Part shown: positions 29,271 to 37,980 of the stretch, one piece after another
Layout of the letters: each line of letters opens with the position of its first letter
Numbering within the stretch: position 1 is the stretch's first letter
Assembly (NCBI GenBank): GCA_026398735.1
Contig: JAPLSH010000020.1
Location: 1-52,294, forward strand
DNA: 52,294 nt
Source: Pseudomonadota bacterium
GTDB lineage: Bacteria > Pseudomonadota > Gammaproteobacteria > Steroidobacterales > Steroidobacteraceae
Direction: 5' to 3'
Program-made: the position numbers and the translations under genes
Notes under the pieces: generated by a model
Database searches by the model: none
Told to the model about the DNA's origin: nothing
Seen by the model: the letters and a program-made list of their open reading frames with translations, nothing else

Positions 29271-29675
29271 GTGCAGTCGGCCCAGCGGATCCTGGCTGTC
29301 CTCACGCTGTTTTGCTGCGCCTTGCCGCTGGCTGCGTGGGCCCAAGGCGCTGGTTGGGTTCGCACGCTGGTCCTTGCCGGTTTCTTGGTCCCGGTACTGC
29401 TGCAGGCCGCTGGCAACTTGCTCGGCCGTGGACCGCGTGCGCCGCGACAGCTTTACTGGGATGGTCAGGGTCAGTTCTGCCTCAGCTTGGCCGATGGCAC
29501 GGTCGAACCGGTGTTCCTGCAGCCCGCAAGCCTGGCCAGCGCGCGTTGGATCTGGTTGGTGTTGCGCGGCAGCAACCGCTACAGCCTGTTTTTGGACCGT
29601 AAGGCGGCCGATCCGGCCGATTTCGCAGCGCTTCGCCGGCAGCTGCGAACTTTTCCGTCCAGCTCAGGTCTTTAA
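29271..29675 (+). CDS. ygfX: YgfX-like membrane protein
   Basis: A 134-residue protein resembling YgfX (CptA), the usual partner downstream of sdhE. Two membrane segments lie at about residues 5-24 and 29-47 (ILAVLTLFCC, VLAGFLVPVLLQA), then a soluble beta-rich part with LYWDGQGQF and RYSLFLDRKAADP. GTG 29271 is the only plausible start in this frame; the frame continues upstream inside sdhE without a good start. E. coli YgfX has been proposed to act as a toxin on cytoskeletal proteins and to belong with SdhE; that role is disputed and not shown by this sequence. Confidence 0.72.
   Translation: MQSAQRILAVLTLFCCALPLAAWAQGAGWVRTLVLAGFLVPVLLQAAGNLLGRGPRAPRQLYWDGQGQFCLSLADGTVEPVFLQPASLASARWIWLVLRGSNRYSLFLDRKAADPADFAALRRQLRTFPSSSGL
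29647..29673 (+). promoter_or_regulatory. Candidate sigma-E autoregulatory promoter for rpoE
   Basis: GAACTT (29647-29652), the sigma-E/AlgU -35 core, is followed after 16 bases by TCTTT (29669-29673), a 3/5 match to the TCTGA -10. Predicted initiation near 29680 gives a ~40-base leader before the rpoE ATG. The site lies inside the 3' end of ygfX. Autoregulated rpoE/algU promoters are usual in this class. Confidence 0.45.
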
Positions 29676-29720
29676 GTGCAGCAGGGCACGAGCCCGTCTT
29701 TTGGGAGCGCTGCGCTGACC

Positions 29721-30329
29721 ATGGTCGAGGATCCGACCGATCAGGACTTGGTGGAGCGCGTCCAAGGTGGCGACAAGAGGGCGTTTGACCTGCTGGTGCG
29801 CAAATACCAGCACAGAGTGGTCAAGCTGGTCATGCGTTACCTGCGCGATCCGGCCGATGCGGAAGACGTGACCCAAGAGGCTTTCATCAAAGCCTATCGG
29901 GCATTGCCCCAGTTCCGGGGTGAGAGCGCCTTCTACACCTGGTTGTATCGCATCGCGATCAATACGGCCAAAAATGCGGCAGTGGCCCGTAGTCGCAGCC
30001 CGGTGGAGTACGACTTGGATCTGCAAAACAGCGACGAATCCTACGAGCTGCAGGCTCGCATGGCCGATCACGACACACCTGAGGCGTTGGCGTTGGCCGA
30101 AGAAATCCGCCTGGTTGTCGAGGCTGCTATCGACAGCTTGCCCGAGGAATTGCGTACTGCAATCGTGCTGCGAGAGCTCGACGGGCAGAGTTATGAGGCG
30201 ATTGCGGCAACTATGGAGTGTCCGGTCGGTACTGTCCGGTCACGTATTTTCCGGGCACGTGAAGTGATAGACCGGCGCCTGCTGCAAGTCTTTGAGGGCG
30301 GGCTGGGGCGAGTGGAGGAATCGGCATGA
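29721..30329 (+). CDS. rpoE: Extracytoplasmic-stress sigma factor RpoE (AlgU)
   Basis: Sigma-E directs RNA polymerase to envelope-stress genes. The 202-residue protein shows region 2 (DLLVRKYQHRVVKLV, EDVTQEAFIKAYRAL, SAFYTWLYRIAINTAKN) and region 4 (LPEELRTAIVLRELDG, PVGTVRSRIFRARE), very close to E. coli RpoE. ATG 29721 (MVEDPTDQDLVERVQGGD) matches the family start; an in-frame GTG at 29676 just after ygfX is less likely. It overlaps rseA by 4 bases. A GAACTT promoter-like site lies upstream, consistent with autoregulation. Confidence 0.96.
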   Translation: MVEDPTDQDLVERVQGGDKRAFDLLVRKYQHRVVKLVMRYLRDPADAEDVTQEAFIKAYRALPQFRGESAFYTWLYRIAINTAKNAAVARSRSPVEYDLDLQNSDESYELQARMADHDTPEALALAEEIRLVVEAAIDSLPEELRTAIVLRELDGQSYEAIAATMECPVGTVRSRIFRAREVIDRRLLQVFEGGLGRVEESA

Positions 30330-31015
30330 GCACAGAAGAACGTGAAAGTCAGCTGTCGGCATTGCTCGACGGTGAACTCGAGGCTGGTCAGGCAGAGTTG
30401 GTCACTCGCCGCCTCCTCAAGGACCCGGCACTGCAAGCTACTTGGGGACGCTATGCCCTGATAGGTGCAGTATTGCGCAAGGAACCACTGCTCGATGGCG
30501 GTCGCGGCACCAACGACGTGGCGGCACGGGTGCGTCTGCGCATGGCTGGCGAGGCCGCGCTCCACGCGATCGTGCCGGCGCCTGTGCCCGCTGTAGCGGC
30601 GCGCAAGGGCGGGCTGGGTCGTGTGGCCGGCGGCGTTGCCTTGGCTGCCAGCGTGGCCTTGGCCGTGGTAGGCGCACTGCGCTTGCAGATGCCCTTTGCC
30701 CCGCCAGTGCAGCAGGTGGCTGCCATTGCTGCTGCTGCGCCGGCACCTGTGGCTGTGACGCCGCCGCCAGCTGAGTCGGCCAGATCGGTTGCCGCTGGGT
30801 CCGACAGCGCGCTGCCTAGTTACACCACGCCCCGTGACACCCGTTCTGCGGTGGCACGCTTGGGCGCCCCGTTGGTCAACTATGTCGTTGCCCACAGTGA
30901 GGCCACTGCACCTGCGGTGCGTATGAGTCCCTTGTCTGCGCTGATGTCAGACGCCTTGGATCCGGCAGACAATACAGTGGAAATGACGGAGGCCGAGATT
31001 GGCGCACGCCGCTGA
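30326..31015 (+). CDS. rseA: Anti-sigma-E factor RseA (MucA)
   Basis: RseA is an inner-membrane protein that holds sigma-E inactive until DegS/RseP cleave it. The 229-residue product has the N-terminal anti-sigma domain (ESQLSALLDGELE, RRLLKDPALQATWGRY), one membrane segment at about 97-121, and an Ala/Pro-rich periplasmic part. The start overlaps the rpoE stop (ATGA), ensuring matched synthesis of factor and inhibitor. The next gene, rseB, begins 10 bases later. Confidence 0.93.
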   Translation: MSTEERESQLSALLDGELEAGQAELVTRRLLKDPALQATWGRYALIGAVLRKEPLLDGGRGTNDVAARVRLRMAGEAALHAIVPAPVPAVAARKGGLGRVAGGVALAASVALAVVGALRLQMPFAPPVQQVAAIAAAAPAPVAVTPPPAESARSVAAGSDSALPSYTTPRDTRSAVARLGAPLVNYVVAHSEATAPAVRMSPLSALMSDALDPADNTVEMTEAEIGARR

Positions 31016-31025
31016 CCCAGCTCGT

Positions 31026-32024
31026 ATGATCCGGCAGGCACTGCTGCTGCTGTGGGTGCTGGTTTTACCAGTGTCTGCGGCGATGGCTGCCACCGAGGAT
31101 CCGCGTGTCTGGGTCGAGCGTATGAATCAGGCCTTGGCCACGCGCAACTACGATGGCGTGCTGGTGCACCAGGTCGGCGAGCAACGCTCCACGCTGCGCC
31201 TCATACACCGCGTGCAGGATGGTCATCTGGTCGAGCGAGCTATTTCGGTCGATGGATCGGGTCGTGAGTTCATTCGGGCCGATACGGAGTTGGTGGGCTA
31301 TTTTCCGTCGCGACGCATCGTCGTGGTTGAAAAGCGCGCGCGCAGCTTGGGTTTCATTGGTGGGTTGCCGGGACTAGATGCCGGTTCGCTATCGCAATAC
31401 GAGATTGGCGAAGTGGAGTCTGGCCGCATGCAAGGGCGGGTGGTGCGGGTGGTGGCAGTGCGACCACGCGATGCGCTGCGCTATGGCTATCGCTTCTGGA
31501 TCGACGAAAAGACTGCCATGCCGATCCAAACGCAACTGTTTGCTGCCGATGGAAGCATCATCGAACAGATCACCTTTGCCAATCTGACGCTGCCGGCGCG
31601 GATCAGTGATGACCAGCTCAAGGCCGAGGTCGACACTGAAGGTTATCGCTGGTTGCGGCGCGAGGCGCCACAGTTCAAGCCCGGTGAGCTGGTGCCCTGG
31701 GTAGCACAGTCGCTGCCGGCTGGCTTTCGCCGCTTGCAGCGCGGTGAGGGCAAACAGCAGCGCAAGCCCGCATCCCACCTTATGTTCAGTGACGGTCTGG
31801 CGTCGGTCTCGGTGTTCATCGAAAGCGCGGGTACTCCGCCAGCGCTAAGCCGTGAAGGCACACCGCGCAAGGCCAATGGGCCGGCGCAGTTGGGTGCGGC
31901 ATCGGCCTATACGGCCCATATCGACGGTTATCGAGTCACTGCGGTGGGCGAGGTGCCCCCGGCCACGGTCAAGGCCATCGCCGAGGCCTTGCGCCCGGAT
32001 ATCGACGGCACAACGCGACAGTGA
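31026..32024 (+). CDS. rseB: Sigma-E regulatory periplasmic protein RseB (MucB)
   Basis: RseB binds the periplasmic domain of RseA and blocks its cleavage; it is thought to sense mislocalised lipoproteins and LPS. ATG 31026 gives a signal peptide (MIRQALLLLWVLVLPVSAAM, then A) and 332 residues. The MucB/RseB body is recognisable in WVERMNQALATRNYDGVLVH, VERAISVDGSGREFIR and the C-terminal SDGLASVSVFIE block. It overlaps the next gene by GTGA. No rseC or mucD/degP follows, unlike E. coli and Pseudomonas. Confidence 0.93.
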   Translation: MIRQALLLLWVLVLPVSAAMAATEDPRVWVERMNQALATRNYDGVLVHQVGEQRSTLRLIHRVQDGHLVERAISVDGSGREFIRADTELVGYFPSRRIVVVEKRARSLGFIGGLPGLDAGSLSQYEIGEVESGRMQGRVVRVVAVRPRDALRYGYRFWIDEKTAMPIQTQLFAADGSIIEQITFANLTLPARISDDQLKAEVDTEGYRWLRREAPQFKPGELVPWVAQSLPAGFRRLQRGEGKQQRKPASHLMFSDGLASVSVFIESAGTPPALSREGTPRKANGPAQLGAASAYTAHIDGYRVTAVGEVPPATVKAIAEALRPDIDGTTRQ

Positions 32025-32278
32025 GCGCTCTTGCTGCCCGTTTGACGCTACTGACTCGAAGCGAATGCGGTCTGTGTGAAGAGATGCAGCAGGCCTTGGC
32101 CCAGCTGGCGGGCGTTCACCCGGGTTTTCCCGGCTGGTCACTGCAGGATGTGGATGAGGATGCCGTGCTGGCACGCCGTTACGGACTCGATATCCCAGTG
32201 TTGCTGCTCGACGGCGTAAAGGTCTGCCAGCACCATTTGGACGTGCCGGCGCTGCTGCGGCTGTTGCAGCCCCGATAA
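32021..32278 (+). CDS. Glutaredoxin-like (DUF836) thioredoxin-fold protein
   Basis: An 85-residue protein with the redox motif CGLC near the N-terminus ([15 protein letters not shown]; Cys16 and Cys19) and the cis-Pro of thioredoxin folds ([10 protein letters not shown]). This is the small glutaredoxin-like DUF836 group. It starts by GTGA overlap with rseB, so it is probably under sigma-E control and may link thiol status to envelope stress; that link is inferred from position only. It lacks a signal peptide, so it is cytoplasmic. Confidence 0.85.
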   Translation: MSALAARLTLLTRSECGLCEEMQQALAQLAGVHPGFPGWSLQDVDEDAVLARRYGLDIPVLLLDGVKVCQHHLDVPALLRLLQPR

Positions 32279-32291
32279 GGGGCCGCACAGG

Positions 32292-32297
32292 TATAAT
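32292..32297 (+). promoter_or_regulatory. -10 box (TATAAT) upstream of lepA
   Basis: A perfect TATAAT lies 14 bases after the glutaredoxin-like stop and 52 bases before the lepA start. The hexamer 17 bases upstream is a poor -35. It could give lepA-lepB-rnc an independent housekeeping promoter, separate from the sigma-E operon. Confidence 0.45.
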
Positions 32298-32348
32298 CTC
32301 GCGGCGCCGCAGGGCGTCGGATACTCCAGAGCGCCACGGCGGGCATTG

Positions 32349-34142
32349 ATGCACCTTATTCGTAACTTTTCCATCATCGCGCATGTCGATCACGGCAAGT
32401 CCACGCTCGCCGATCGCCTCATCCAGATGTGTGGCGGCTTGGCTGACCGCGAGATGCAGGCTCAGGTGCTCGATTCCATGGATCTGGAGCGCGAGCGCGG
32501 CATCACGATCAAGGCTCAAAGCGTCACGCTGTTCTATGCGGCGCGCGATGGCCAGCGCTACCAGCTCAACCTCATCGACACACCAGGGCACGTGGACTTT
32601 TCCTATGAAGTGTCGCGCAGTCTTGCCGCTTGCGATGGCGCGCTGCTGGTAGTTGACGCGGCTCAGGGTGTTGAGGCTCAGAGCGTCGCCAACTGCTACA
32701 CCGCCTTGGAGCAGGGGCTGGAAGTGCTTCCGGTCCTCAACAAGATCGATCTGCCCTCGGCCGACCCCGACAAGGTCATCAAAGAGATTGAAGAGATCAT
32801 TGGCATCGATGCGCAGGAAGCTCTGCGTGTCTCTGCTAAAACCGGTGAAAACGTTGATGAGTTGCTCGAAGAGCTGGTCAAGCGCATTCCTGCCCCTAAG
32901 GGCGATCCGGCCGCGCCCTTGCAGGCTTTGATCATCGACTCCTGGTTCGACAATTACGTCGGTGTGGTGTCGCTGGTGCGCGTGGTCAACGGCACGCTGC
33001 GAGTTGGCGAGAAGGTGCGCATCATGTCTACCGGTCGCAGCCATGCGATCGACAAGCTGGGCCGCTTTACGCCTAAGTCCGTGTCCCTGACGCACTTGGC
33101 CGCCGGTGAAGTTGGCTTTGTGATCGCCGGCATCAAAGAAATCGACGGCGCGCCAGTGGGCGACACCATCACCACCGAAAGTCACGGTTCCGCGGATCCG
33201 CTGCCGGGTTTCAAGCAGGTGCAGCCACGGGTGTTTGCCGGCGTGTTCCCAGTCAACAGCGAAGACTATGAAGCCTTCCGCGATGCACTGGCCAAGCTGC
33301 GCCTCAATGATTCGGCACTGCACTACGAGCCGGAAGTCTCCACAGCGCTGGGCTTCGGCTTTCGCATCGGTTTTCTGGGTCTGTTGCACATGGATATCGT
33401 GCAAGAGAGGCTGGAGCGTGAGTATGAGCTTGAGCTCATCACCAGCGCGCCGACTGTGGTCTACGAAGTGGTGTGCACCGACGGCAAGCTGCTGCACATC
33501 GACAATCCGTCCGAGTTGCCCGCTTCCAATTTGGTGGACGAGCTGCGCGAGCCGATCATCACCGCCAACATCTTGGTGCCGCCGGAACATGTGGGCGCCG
33601 TACTGCAGCTGTGCAGCGAGAAGCGCGGCGTGCAGAAAAAGATGCTTTATCTGGGCACCCAGGTGTCGCTGCAATATCAGTTGCCGCTGGCCGAAGTGGT
33701 GCTCGACTTCTTCGATCGGCTCAAGAGCTCCAGTCGTGGTTATGCGTCGTTCGACTACGAGTTCAGCCACTTTCAGCCGGCGCCGCTGTCCAAACTCGAT
33801 ATCCTCATCAACGGCGATAAGGTGGATGCGCTGTCGATTATCGTGCACCGCGATGACGCCTATCACCGCGGTCGCGAGCTGGTCGACAAGATGCAGGAAC
33901 TGATTCCCCGACAGATGTTCGAAGTGGCCGTCCAGGCGGCTATCGGCTCGGCGATTGTTGCCCGCGCTACCGTCAAAGCTCTGCGTAAAAATGTGCTGGC
34001 CAAGTGCTATGGCGGTGACCTCTCGCGCAAGCGCAAGCTGCTTGAAAAGCAGAAAGAGGGTAAAAAGCGCATGAAACAGGTCGGTTCAGTCGAGATCCCT
34101 CAGGAAGCGTTCCTGGCGGTACTCCAAGTCGGTCGCAAGTGA
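32349..34142 (+). CDS. lepA: Elongation factor 4 (LepA)
   Basis: LepA is a ribosome-bound GTPase that acts in translation quality or 30S assembly. ATG 32349 gives [19 protein letters not shown], the conserved N-terminus with the P-loop, and 597 residues (E. coli 599). Further G-motifs are DTPGHVDF and NKIDLPSAD. The unique LepA C-terminal domain is complete ([20 protein letters not shown], ending [13 protein letters not shown]). An extra TTG codon directly upstream (32346) is ignored. lepB starts 7 bases downstream. Confidence 0.98.
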   Translation: MHLIRNFSIIAHVDHGKSTLADRLIQMCGGLADREMQAQVLDSMDLERERGITIKAQSVTLFYAARDGQRYQLNLIDTPGHVDFSYEVSRSLAACDGALLVVDAAQGVEAQSVANCYTALEQGLEVLPVLNKIDLPSADPDKVIKEIEEIIGIDAQEALRVSAKTGENVDELLEELVKRIPAPKGDPAAPLQALIIDSWFDNYVGVVSLVRVVNGTLRVGEKVRIMSTGRSHAIDKLGRFTPKSVSLTHLAAGEVGFVIAGIKEIDGAPVGDTITTESHGSADPLPGFKQVQPRVFAGVFPVNSEDYEAFRDALAKLRLNDSALHYEPEVSTALGFGFRIGFLGLLHMDIVQERLEREYELELITSAPTVVYEVVCTDGKLLHIDNPSELPASNLVDELREPIITANILVPPEHVGAVLQLCSEKRGVQKKMLYLGTQVSLQYQLPLAEVVLDFFDRLKSSSRGYASFDYEFSHFQPAPLSKLDILINGDKVDALSIIVHRDDAYHRGRELVDKMQELIPRQMFEVAVQAAIGSAIVARATVKALRKNVLAKCYGGDLSRKRKLLEKQKEGKKRMKQVGSVEIPQEAFLAVLQVGRK

Positions 34143-34149
34143 GGGTCGC

Positions 34150-35232
34150 ATGCTGCTGCAATTAATCGACATCATGGTCTTGCTGCTGTTGCCGGTTGGC
34201 GCCATTGCCATTGTTGATGACTGGTTCTTTCGACCGCGCCGCCGGCTCATCGCGCACCCTGCGCCGCATGTGGATCCGCCACTGGTGCGGCTGGTTTATG
34301 GCGTATTGCCGGTATTCATTTTCGCCGGTGTAGTGCGGCTGTTCTTCTCGCAGCGCCTGGACTTCAGCTTGGTGCTGCTCGTCGTGGTGGCAGTGTCGCT
34401 AGTGGTTTTTTTAGCCGACATGTTGTTCATGCGGCCGCTGCGCCGTGCCGAGCAGGCGCGTTCGGGCAAACCCGTGTCAGCCTCAACGGAACCGGTGGTG
34501 GTCGACTACGCGCGCAGCTTTCTGCCGGTTGCATTGGGTGTGCTGATATTGCGCGCCTTTTTGTTTGAGCCGTTTCGCATTCCGTCCGACTCGATGATGC
34601 CGACGCTGTACGCCGGCGATTTCATTCTGGTCAACAAGTTTTCCTATGGCGTTCGATTGCCCGTGGTCAATACGCGCATATTTGATGTGGGGCTGCCCGA
34701 GCGCGGTGATGTGGTGGTGTTCCGGTATCCGCCGGATCCGGCTATCAACTACGTAAAACGCGTAGTGGGCCTGCCCGGTGACCGGGTGCGAGTGCTCGGA
34801 GATCGTATCTACGTCAACGGCGAAGTTGCCCCGTGGGTGGAGCTGCCGGCCTATTCAGACGGCTGCTATGAACAGATGCAACGGGCCCGCGAGACCATTG
34901 GCGAGCACGTTCACGAAGCGCTGTACTGCAACACGCTAGAAGACCTGACTGTCGCGCCCTATCCCTCGTGCAAGCGCAGTTTGGACCGCGGCTACTTCTG
35001 CAGTCCTTCACCTGCCGGCACTCCGGACCATGGGGATCGACCTGAGTACGTGGTGCCTGAAGGCCAGTACTTCATGGTCGGCGATAACCGTGACAACAGT
35101 GCCGACAGCCGCTATTGGGGCTTTGTGCCTGACGAGAATCTGGTCGGTCGTGCCACGCGTATCTGGCTGAGCGTCGATTTCCGCCGCGGTCTCGACTGGA
35201 TCTGGAGTCGTATGGGTCGTAAGGTCGATTGA
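34150..35232 (+). CDS. lepB: Signal peptidase I
   Basis: LepB removes signal peptides from exported proteins on the periplasmic side of the inner membrane. The 360-residue protein has the catalytic Ser148 in PSDSMMPTL and Lys203 in YVKRVVGLPGD, 55 residues apart as in E. coli (S91/K146), and GDNRDNSADSRYWGFV. The N-terminus holds four hydrophobic segments (about 3-22, 47-66, 70-94, 123-142), two more than E. coli. Four Cys in the periplasmic insert (YSDGCYEQ to YFCSPS) could pair. It overlaps the next gene (TTGA). Confidence 0.96.
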   Translation: MLLQLIDIMVLLLLPVGAIAIVDDWFFRPRRRLIAHPAPHVDPPLVRLVYGVLPVFIFAGVVRLFFSQRLDFSLVLLVVVAVSLVVFLADMLFMRPLRRAEQARSGKPVSASTEPVVVDYARSFLPVALGVLILRAFLFEPFRIPSDSMMPTLYAGDFILVNKFSYGVRLPVVNTRIFDVGLPERGDVVVFRYPPDPAINYVKRVVGLPGDRVRVLGDRIYVNGEVAPWVELPAYSDGCYEQMQRARETIGEHVHEALYCNTLEDLTVAPYPSCKRSLDRGYFCSPSPAGTPDHGDRPEYVVPEGQYFMVGDNRDNSADSRYWGFVPDENLVGRATRIWLSVDFRRGLDWIWSRMGRKVD

Positions 35233-35615
35233 CGGGTGCTGCCGTGACCGCACGCTCCAGTCAGGCCGGAATCACCTTTATCGGCTGGCTGTTGCTTCTG
35301 GTGCCAGTGGCGATCGTCGCCTATGCGGGCCTGCGTCTGGTGCCGCCCGCACTCAACCATTACAAAGTTGTGTCTATTCTCGAAGAGCTTGGCAAAGGGT
35401 ATGCGGCTGACGCTCAAGTCAACGCTGCTGTGTTGCGTGATGACTTGGACAAGCGTCTGGAAGTTGAAGCAATAGAGTTCCCTGCGATGCAGGATTTTAG
35501 TTTCGTGCGTGAGGACGGCGTCTGGGTAGGTGCCGTTCGCTATGACGATCAGGTGCCACTGTTTTTCAATCTTTATCTTGTGGTGCGTTTCGATACGGCC
35601 GTGCGCTTTAAGTGA
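35229..35615 (+). CDS. DUF4845 membrane protein
   Basis: A 128-residue protein with a pilin-like hydrophobic N-terminus (QAGITFIGWLLLLVPVAIVA) and a soluble C-terminal part (VNAAVLRDDLDKRLEVEAI, FSFVREDGVWVGAVRYDDQV). It fits the DUF4845 family often found between lepB and rnc in Gamma- and Betaproteobacteria. Function unknown. TTG 35229 couples to lepB; GTG 35244 (MTARSSQAGIT) is an equal alternative start. Confidence 0.82.
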   Translation: MTGAAVTARSSQAGITFIGWLLLLVPVAIVAYAGLRLVPPALNHYKVVSILEELGKGYAADAQVNAAVLRDDLDKRLEVEAIEFPAMQDFSFVREDGVWVGAVRYDDQVPLFFNLYLVVRFDTAVRFK

Positions 35616-35621
35616 ATCACC

Positions 35622-36347
35622 ATGGTTGAAACCGTGCGGCTTGCGGTGCAGCGTGCTGATTGGCCCGAAGCGTGGTTGCGATCTGCTTTGGGCTATGAGC
35701 CAAGGGATATGGCTTTATTTCGCCAGGCGCTCACTCATCGCAGCGCCAGCGGTCCCAGCAATGAGCGGCTCGAGTTCCTTGGCGATGCAGTGCTCAATCT
35801 GGTCGTCACACAGCATCTTTACGAACGCTATAAGTCGTCCGACGAGGGTCACCTGACGAGGTTGCGCGCGCGGGTAGTCAGCGCGACACCCTTGGCTGAA
35901 GTTGGCGTGCGGCTTGGCGTTGGTGATGTTATCCAGATGGGTGGCGGTGAGTTGCAGTCCGGTGGCTTTCGGCGCGAGTCGATGCTGGCCGATGCGATTG
36001 AGGCCTTGATAGGTGCTGTGTTGCTCGATGGCGGCTTCGAGTCGGCTCGCGAAATTGTGCTGCGCTTGTTCGACACCGCTATTGAGAGACTCGACAGCAC
36101 ACCGATTCTCAAAGATTCCAAGACCCAGTTGCAGGAGTTGCTGCAGGGTCGGGCGGCACCGCTGCCTGCCTACGAGTTGCAGCGCGTGGAGGGCGAACCT
36201 CATGCGCAGACCTTTCATGTCAATTGCAGCGTTGAGTTTGAATCGCGTCGCGTCAGCGCGCAGGCCAGTGGCGTCAGCCGCCGGCGTGCCGAGCAGGCTG
36301 CGGCACAAAATGTATTGGATCAGCTGCAGCCGGGAGGCCGAACATGA
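35622..36347 (+). CDS. rnc: Ribonuclease III
   Basis: RNase III cleaves double-stranded RNA, including rRNA precursors. The 241-residue protein has the signature NERLEFLGDAVL and the second catalytic acidic patch (ADAIEALIGAV), followed by a C-terminal double-stranded-RNA-binding domain (DSKTQLQELLQG to SRRRAEQAAAQNVL). It overlaps era by 4 bases, the classic rnc-era-recO arrangement. Confidence 0.97.
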   Translation: MVETVRLAVQRADWPEAWLRSALGYEPRDMALFRQALTHRSASGPSNERLEFLGDAVLNLVVTQHLYERYKSSDEGHLTRLRARVVSATPLAEVGVRLGVGDVIQMGGGELQSGGFRRESMLADAIEALIGAVLLDGGFESAREIVLRLFDTAIERLDSTPILKDSKTQLQELLQGRAAPLPAYELQRVEGEPHAQTFHVNCSVEFESRRVSAQASGVSRRRAEQAAAQNVLDQLQPGGRT

Positions 36348-37243
36348 CAGACACACCCCCGGATTTTCGCTGCGGCTTTGCCGCCCTCATCGGACGGCCC
36401 AACGTGGGCAAGTCGACCTTGCTCAATGCATTGGTGGGGCAAAAGCTCTCCATTGTTACACCGCGTCCGCAAACCACACGTCATCGGGTGCTGGGACTGG
36501 TTAACCGTCCGGATGCGCAAATTGCGTTTGTCGATACGCCCGGTCTGCATCATCACGGCAGTCGCGCACTCAATCGCAGCATGAATCGCGCCGCCGCATC
36601 GGCGGCGGTGGATGCGGATCTGGTGGTGTTGGTGATTGAGGCGCTGCGCTTTACCGATGAGGATGAGCTGGCTCTGTCGCGGGCTCAGCAGTCTGGCAGG
36701 CCGGTTATTGCAGTGGTGAACAAGGTCGACAAAGTGGCTGACAAGGGTCGTTTGTTACCGTTTATAGCCGAGCTGTCTACCCGTCATCCCTTTATCGATG
36801 TGATGCCGTTGTCGGCTCACAAGCCCGCCCATGTAGAGCGACTGTCGGCGCTGATTGCAAAGCATCTGCCAGTATCGGAGCCACTGTTTCCACCCGAGGT
36901 CCAGACCGATCGCGATGAGTCTTTCCGGATCGCAGAGGTAATACGCGAGAAGCTCACGCTCGAGCTCAACCAGGAAGTGCCTTATGGCGTTGCCGTGGAG
37001 ATCGAGGGCATCGGCGAGGAAGAGGGACAGAAGATTGTCTCGGCCGTCATCTGGGTCGATCGGGCCGGACAGAAGCCCATCGTGATCGGGCCTGGCGGTG
37101 CACGTCTTAAACGCGTGGGTAGTTCAGCCCGGCGCGAGTTGAACCAGATCCTGGGAGCGCGCTTACATCTGGTGTTGTGGGTCAAGGTGCGCGAGGACTG
37201 GGCTGACAGTGCGCAGGCACTTCGGCAGCTCGGGCTCGAATGA
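36344..37243 (+). CDS. era: GTPase Era
   Basis: Era binds 16S rRNA near its 3' end and is needed for 30S maturation. The 299-residue protein has the G1 loop GRPNVGKST, G3 DTPGLH, G4 NKVDK and a C-terminal KH RNA-binding domain (QKPIVIGPGGARLKRVG). Both its ends overlap neighbours (ATGA with rnc and with recO). Confidence 0.98.
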   Translation: MTDTPPDFRCGFAALIGRPNVGKSTLLNALVGQKLSIVTPRPQTTRHRVLGLVNRPDAQIAFVDTPGLHHHGSRALNRSMNRAAASAAVDADLVVLVIEALRFTDEDELALSRAQQSGRPVIAVVNKVDKVADKGRLLPFIAELSTRHPFIDVMPLSAHKPAHVERLSALIAKHLPVSEPLFPPEVQTDRDESFRIAEVIREKLTLELNQEVPYGVAVEIEGIGEEEGQKIVSAVIWVDRAGQKPIVIGPGGARLKRVGSSARRELNQILGARLHLVLWVKVREDWADSAQALRQLGLE

Positions 37244-37980
37244 CCGGCGCAGTCAGCCAAGTTGCGCTGACGCCCGGGTACCTGCTGCACCATCAGGCAT
37301 GGCGCGACAGCGGCCGTGTCTTGGAGGTGCTCACTCAAGACCATGGGCGCCTATCGCTGTTTGCGCGTGGTGTGCGTGGGCCCAAGTCAAAACTGGCCGG
37401 CATACTGCAGCCCTTTGCGCCCTTGCTGTTGTCATGGCGCGGTCGGGGCGATGCGCCGCTGCTGATCGGTGCTGAGCCCGATCCTCAAGCTGGCGGTGCG
37501 GGCATGGGTTTGCCACCGGCCTGTATCCTCTCCGGCTACTACCTCAGCGAGCTGGTGATCACGCTCACTGCACGTCATGACCCGCAGCCGGACATCTTTG
37601 CTCACTACCACCGGGCACTGCTGGCTCTCAAGCAGGGTGCGCAGCTTGAGCGCGAACTGCGGCTGTTTGAGAAGCGTCTGTTGGATGCGCTGGGTTATGG
37701 CATCGACTCCGGTACTGCAGCCGATGGCGCAGGTATCGACGCCGACAAGTACTATCACTACCGTCCTGCCGATGGCCTGCATGAGGCTGTGGCAGATAGC
37801 TCCGGGGGGATCCTCGGCGCCACCCTGCAAAGTCTTGCGCAAGAGCGGCTCGATGACCCGTTGTCGCTTGAGCAATCGCGGGTGGTGCTGCGGGTGGCAC
37901 TGGGGCAATGTCTGGAAGGACGCACACTCAAGACCCGCAAGGTCGCCCGATCACTTTGGCAGATGAGGCAGTCGGCTTGA
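37240..37980 (+). CDS. recO: DNA repair protein RecO
   Basis: RecO works with RecR to load RecA on SSB-coated single-stranded DNA. The 246-residue protein has the N-terminal OB-fold start (ALTPGYLLHHQAWRDSGRVL, then TQDHGRLSLFARGVRG) and the C-terminal helical part with LFEKRLLDALGYG and the final LKTRKVARSLWQ motif. No zinc-type Cys cluster is visible, as in E. coli RecO. The stop shares a base with the pdxJ start. Confidence 0.95.
   Translation: MTGAVSQVALTPGYLLHHQAWRDSGRVLEVLTQDHGRLSLFARGVRGPKSKLAGILQPFAPLLLSWRGRGDAPLLIGAEPDPQAGGAGMGLPPACILSGYYLSELVITLTARHDPQPDIFAHYHRALLALKQGAQLERELRLFEKRLLDALGYGIDSGTAADGAGIDADKYYHYRPADGLHEAVADSSGGILGATLQSLAQERLDDPLSLEQSRVVLRVALGQCLEGRTLKTRKVARSLWQMRQSA

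Noticed and set aside
31845-33866. 673-codon minus-strand open frame opposite rseB, the glutaredoxin-like gene and lepA
   Set aside because: It is antisense to three well-identified genes; long antisense frames are expected in GC-rich DNA, and the product matches no family.
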